From positions 1-25,070 of the IMG/VR virus record IMGVR_UViG_3300020438_003260: DNA of 25,070 nucleotides. One strand, 5' to 3'. The notes under the pieces are model-generated. The model was given only the letters and a program-made list of their open reading frames with translations, was not told the origin of the DNA and did not search any database. Within the stretch, counting starts at the first letter, position 1. Each line of letters begins with the position of its first letter. The DNA is from a virus. A program made the position numbers and the translations under genes. Below, in pieces: positions 22,143 through 25,070 of this stretch.

Positions 22143-24809
22143 TTAATCTTGTTTTAAGTTTTCTGTAGTTTTATTTAATTTTTCTAATGCAGCAAGTATA
22201 TCTTCTTGAGCTTTCGTATTCATTTCTATTCTTCTTTCGTTTGTTTTATATGCCCTTATCTCATCTCCTGTTACTCCACCAGCCTCTATACCAGTCTTTC
22301 TTGAGTCCAATTTTGCTCTATTATTTCTTTGTAGTGCTAATTGTTTTTCTAAATCTGCCTTATTGGATCCTCCAATTGACTTTCCTTCTTTTGCTGCCTT
22401 GTTCAATTCTGCCTGTTTTTCCAATCTAACCTTCTCTTCTTCTTTCTTCTTCTTATCCATTGCAGCTTTCATCGCGGCCTGTTCTGCAGCTTTCTTTGCT
22501 GCTTGATGTTTAGCCTTATCATCAATATTCTTCTTTTCTTTTTGTATATTTTCCCTTTCCATTTTTGTTAAATTTTCACTGGTTTTATTTGCCATATCTA
22601 CTGAATCTTTAGAGGCCTTGCTTACATCTCTTGCAATCAAGGCAGCATCTATAGCTACCGACGCTGCAGTTCCTATACCAGGTATTATGGAAGCAGCTCC
22701 ACTTGCTACCTCCGCTAAAGCACCCAATCCATCACCTTTCATTAATCTACCAGCCGCAAATCCTAATCCAGCAATTAAACCGACACCAGGTATCTTCTTT
22801 AATAATGATTTACCAACTCCTTTGGCCATTCCTTTAGCTAATGTCTTACCACCAACTTTTTTTAGAATATTTGCACCAACCTTCTTTACCATTCCTTTAC
22901 CAGAACTAGCTATTCCCTTAGCTAACCCAAGTCCTTTTCCCGCAACACCTCTAGCAATTCCCATTCCCTTTGAAGCTACTCCACTAGCCATTCCAAGTCC
23001 TTTTCCCGCAACACCTCTAGCAATTCCCATTCCCTTTGAAGCTACTCCACTAGCCATTCCAATTCCTGATACAAGTGCTCCTTTACCTTTGCCTAAAACT
23101 TTACCAAGTAGACCTTTACCTTTCCCGAGACCTTTCATGATTTTACCGAAACCACCTTGTGCAAGTGTATTAAGAGTTATGGCTGTAACTAAAACATACA
23201 TTGCAACTTTTAAAGCATTATCAGCAGTTAATAAATTTCTCGTCATCAAAGTACTTTCATCCATAGACTTTTTTAACTTTTCTTCTGAAGTTTTATCTGG
23301 TTCTTTCATTTCAATTTTACCACTTGTCATCTTAGCCAATTCGTCTGCACTTACACCAATAGAATCAGCAAGAGCTTGTCTTTGCATAACATTCATTTTT
23401 TGGAATTCAGCTGCACCCCCTATTTGATCCATAATACTTTTTGTAGCCCCCTCTAAATCACCACTCAATGCTAATTCTCTAGCCTTATTATAATTTAATT
23501 GTTTACCAATTAACATAGAGGCTTCCATCTCGGCTTGTATGGAAGATTCAAAGTTTAATAAAGAATCACTCATCTTTACCAAAGTACCAAGTTCCATTCC
23601 TAATTTTTTAGCAGCAACGGCAGCTCTAATCATATTTTTACCACCATCATTTCCATATTTAGCAAAACTTTCAGTATTGGCGGCTATGTCTGCCATAATT
23701 GCCCCAGGAGCAACATCATTAGCAATAGCCAATTCAGCACCAAACTTCATAGTATTCAATGCAGCATCCTGCGACTCAGCCCCAAGCCCTTCCATTTGTT
23801 TCATTACTTTAGCAGAGGTTTCCATTGAAATATTAAGACCTTTTTCAAATACTCCCATTTGTTTTATAGTAGATTTTTGTACTGATTCCATTGTACCAAA
23901 TTCACCCACAATAGCACCAACTGCCTTTTGGGAATCATAACCTAATTTTGCAGAATGAGAAAGTCCTGGACCAAATTTATTCCACACTACCGAACTAGCA
24001 GTGGTCATCCTCTCCGTCATATCATCTGCCTGTGCTAAACTAGCTCCAGTAGATTCTTGATATGCCTTAGATGCATTGACCATTTTTTCATACAATTTTA
24101 CTACACCAATCAATGCCGCACCAATTGCCATCCAGGGATTTTTCATCAAGGTTTTCACCATAGCCTTTGCCATAGCAACTGTTTGTTTAGCATTTTCTTT
24201 TAAATCACCAGTTATAGATACTAATTTTTTTCTAGCTGCCTCTTCAGATTGTACTGCTCTAGCTGTTTCTTGATTAGTTTCTAATATATCTTGTTCTGTT
24301 TGTAAAGTTTCTATTAATGCTTTCTTTTCATCTTCCGTAAGACCAGTAGTATCTGCCTTAATACGCTCTATTTCTTGGGTAATTGACTTACTTTTCGCTT
24401 GAGAATTAGCAATATTATAATTAAGCATTGCAGTCTTTTCTTCAGCAGTTGCTATCTTACCTACTGTTTTTAATAACTCCTCTTTTCCATGTACTAGTTT
24501 TTTTTCATTTTTAATTAATTTGTTCGTGTCCTTAATATTCTTACGATTCTTAGTTATCTTGGCCTCGATTGCTTTTTTATCTTTACCCCTCGCATGGACT
24601 AACTGTTCTTGTAACTTCTTTTCCTCATCCAACAACTCAGCTTGCTTACTATACATATTCCTTAAATTTTCTGCTGCTTCTATTCTTTTCTTATCTATAC
24701 CAAGTTGATCTTCTTGTAAGAGACGCTTCGTTCTAGCGTCAACTACTGATTGAGCGTCAAGGTCTGCTATTTCTTGTTTTAGTTTCTTTTCTTGTTCTAG
24801 ATTAGCCAA
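22143..24809 (-). CDS. Tape measure protein
   Basis: 888 residues spanning the tail lumen and setting tail length. Residues 1-220 are long charged coiled coil (repeated Glu/Lys/Gln heptads). About 228-240 is a hydrophobic segment (AIGAALIGVVKLY). The 255-500 domain, with LSHSAKLGYDSQ, GAELAIANDV, MIRAAVAAKKLGM, MSDSLLNFESSIQAEMEASM and KARELALSGDLEGA, is the pattern I know from phage tape measures. Residues 560-690 are Gly/Ala/Lys-rich with hydrophobic runs and a 22-residue tandem repeat; the C-terminus is again coiled coil. The only start is TTG at 24809: the frame has a stop six codons upstream and no ATG until residue 52. It follows the 81-residue gene by 4 nt. Confidence 0.88.
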   Translation of the reverse strand: MANLEQEKKLKQEIADLDAQSVVDARTKRLLQEDQLGIDKKRIEAAENLRNMYSKQAELLDEEKKLQEQLVHARGKDKKAIEAKITKNRKNIKDTNKLIKNEKKLVHGKEELLKTVGKIATAEEKTAMLNYNIANSQAKSKSITQEIERIKADTTGLTEDEKKALIETLQTEQDILETNQETARAVQSEEAARKKLVSITGDLKENAKQTVAMAKAMVKTLMKNPWMAIGAALIGVVKLYEKMVNASKAYQESTGASLAQADDMTERMTTASSVVWNKFGPGLSHSAKLGYDSQKAVGAIVGEFGTMESVQKSTIKQMGVFEKGLNISMETSAKVMKQMEGLGAESQDAALNTMKFGAELAIANDVAPGAIMADIAANTESFAKYGNDGGKNMIRAAVAAKKLGMELGTLVKMSDSLLNFESSIQAEMEASMLIGKQLNYNKARELALSGDLEGATKSIMDQIGGAAEFQKMNVMQRQALADSIGVSADELAKMTSGKIEMKEPDKTSEEKLKKSMDESTLMTRNLLTADNALKVAMYVLVTAITLNTLAQGGFGKIMKGLGKGKGLLGKVLGKGKGALVSGIGMASGVASKGMGIARGVAGKGLGMASGVASKGMGIARGVAGKGLGLAKGIASSGKGMVKKVGANILKKVGGKTLAKGMAKGVGKSLLKKIPGVGLIAGLGFAAGRLMKGDGLGALAEVASGAASIIPGIGTAASVAIDAALIARDVSKASKDSVDMANKTSENLTKMERENIQKEKKNIDDKAKHQAAKKAAEQAAMKAAMDKKKKEEEKVRLEKQAELNKAAKEGKSIGGSNKADLEKQLALQRNNRAKLDSRKTGIEAGGVTGDEIRAYKTNERRIEMNTKAQEDILAALEKLNKTTENLKQD
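22929..23060 (-). repeat. Exact 66-bp tandem duplication inside the tape measure gene
   Basis: Bases 22929-22994 and 22995-23060 are identical as read by eye. The unit is in frame (22 residues, with VASKGMGIARGVAGKGLG), around residues 584-627. Diverged partial copies flank it (IASSGKGM on one side, GKGKGALVSGIGMASG on the other), so an older Gly/Ala repeat was recently extended. Such changes can alter tape measure length in whole-repeat steps. Confidence 0.9.
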
Positions 24810-24813
24810 TATA

Positions 24814-25059
24814 CTATCCCAAACCTAATACAGATAGTACTTTTTGTTTAAAACCTTTAGGATTTTGCTTTATACTCTTCATATTCTTTTTGAGTCTAGC
24901 CAATTTTCTTGCTTTAAGACGGTCAGGTGCAGATTGACCAATTGCGCCTATTCTTTCTTCAGCATCTTGATTTATTTGGTCAATCAAATCATCAAAAAAG
25001 TTATCTAAAAATCCCTCTTGATGTAATTTAATTAATTTAGCCTTAGTAGCTTCTGTCAT
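24814..25059 (-). CDS. Small helical protein before the tape measure
   Basis: 81 residues, unrecognised. The N-terminal half is acidic and helical (LHQEGFLDNFFDDLIDQINQDAE), the C-terminal half strongly basic (LKARKLARLKKNMKSIKQN), ending VLSVLGLG. Position directly before a tape measure gene, 4 nt apart, is where many tailed phages encode tail assembly chaperones, and the size is suitable. No signal peptide. No clear ribosome site is visible in the 11 bases before the ATG. A chaperone role is an inference from position; no frameshift signal was seen. Confidence 0.65.
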   Translation of the reverse strand: MTEATKAKLIKLHQEGFLDNFFDDLIDQINQDAEERIGAIGQSAPDRLKARKLARLKKNMKSIKQNPKGFKQKVLSVLGLG

Positions 25060-25070
25060 TGTAATTTTCA

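Noticed and set aside
22618-23427. Long plus-strand open frame (269 codons) opposite the tape measure
   Set aside because: It mirrors the Gly/Ala/Lys-rich repeat region, is Pro/Ala/Leu-rich and low in complexity, and has no independent gene signature; a shadow of the minus-strand gene.
1-25070. Prophage attachment sites, integrase, CRISPR array or insertion sequence ends
   Set aside because: No integrase or transposase reading frame, no regularly spaced repeats and no paired att-like repeats were seen on either strand.

Overview
The window reads as part of the genome of a large tailed phage, most likely a marine T4-like myovirus. Every gene I can support lies on the minus strand, tightly packed, with mostly overlapping or near-abutting ends and AT-rich sequence. 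Diagnostic genes are a tape-measure protein, baseplate/tail proteins, a gp32-like single-strand binding protein, a UvsX/RecA recombinase, a gp41/DnaB-like helicase and a T4 RNase H/FEN-like exonuclease. No integrase, tRNA, rRNA, insertion sequence or CRISPR array was seen.

Layout in transcription order (right to left). 25059-16881: tail module (small unknown, tape measure, tail/baseplate protein, LysM-like gp53-type protein, large hub-like protein). 16812-14840: ThyX thymidylate synthase and a minimal family-A polymerase-like protein. 14843-12379: two unrecognised genes ending in a strong terminator. 12235-11897: an isolated TonB C-terminal-domain protein with a signal peptide, flanked on both sides by terminators like a phage 'moron'. 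11655-4685: gp32, UvsX, exonuclease, a small basic protein, two DNA methyltransferases and the helicase. 4579-1563: B12-dependent class II ribonucleotide reductase followed 8 nt later by a type II glutamine synthetase. 1475 to beyond base 1: the N-terminal 491 residues of a TonB-dependent outer-membrane receptor.

The replication genes form a T4-like recombination/replication set. NrdJ, ThyX and glutamine synthetase together look like a nucleotide-supply programme: glutamine nitrogen, deoxynucleotides and dTMP. The unusual part is the envelope component: a phage contig carrying both a TonB-dependent receptor and a periplasmic TonB_C domain protein, each behind a leader that can fold. The receptor is visibly richer in G+C than its neighbours, so it is either a recent host-derived acquisition or marks a junction with host DNA. 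Receptor architecture (carboxypeptidase-regulatory-like domain before the plug) suggests a marine Bacteroidota- or Marinimicrobia-like host; the strong AAGGAG-type ribosome binding sites argue somewhat against a typical Bacteroidota. Host assignment is inference.

Gaps longer than 60 bases are 1476-1562, 4580-4684, 10800-10902, 11656-11896, 12236-12378 and 16813-16880; each holds promoter-like, terminator or RNA-fold features described below. No gap exceeds 300 bases.
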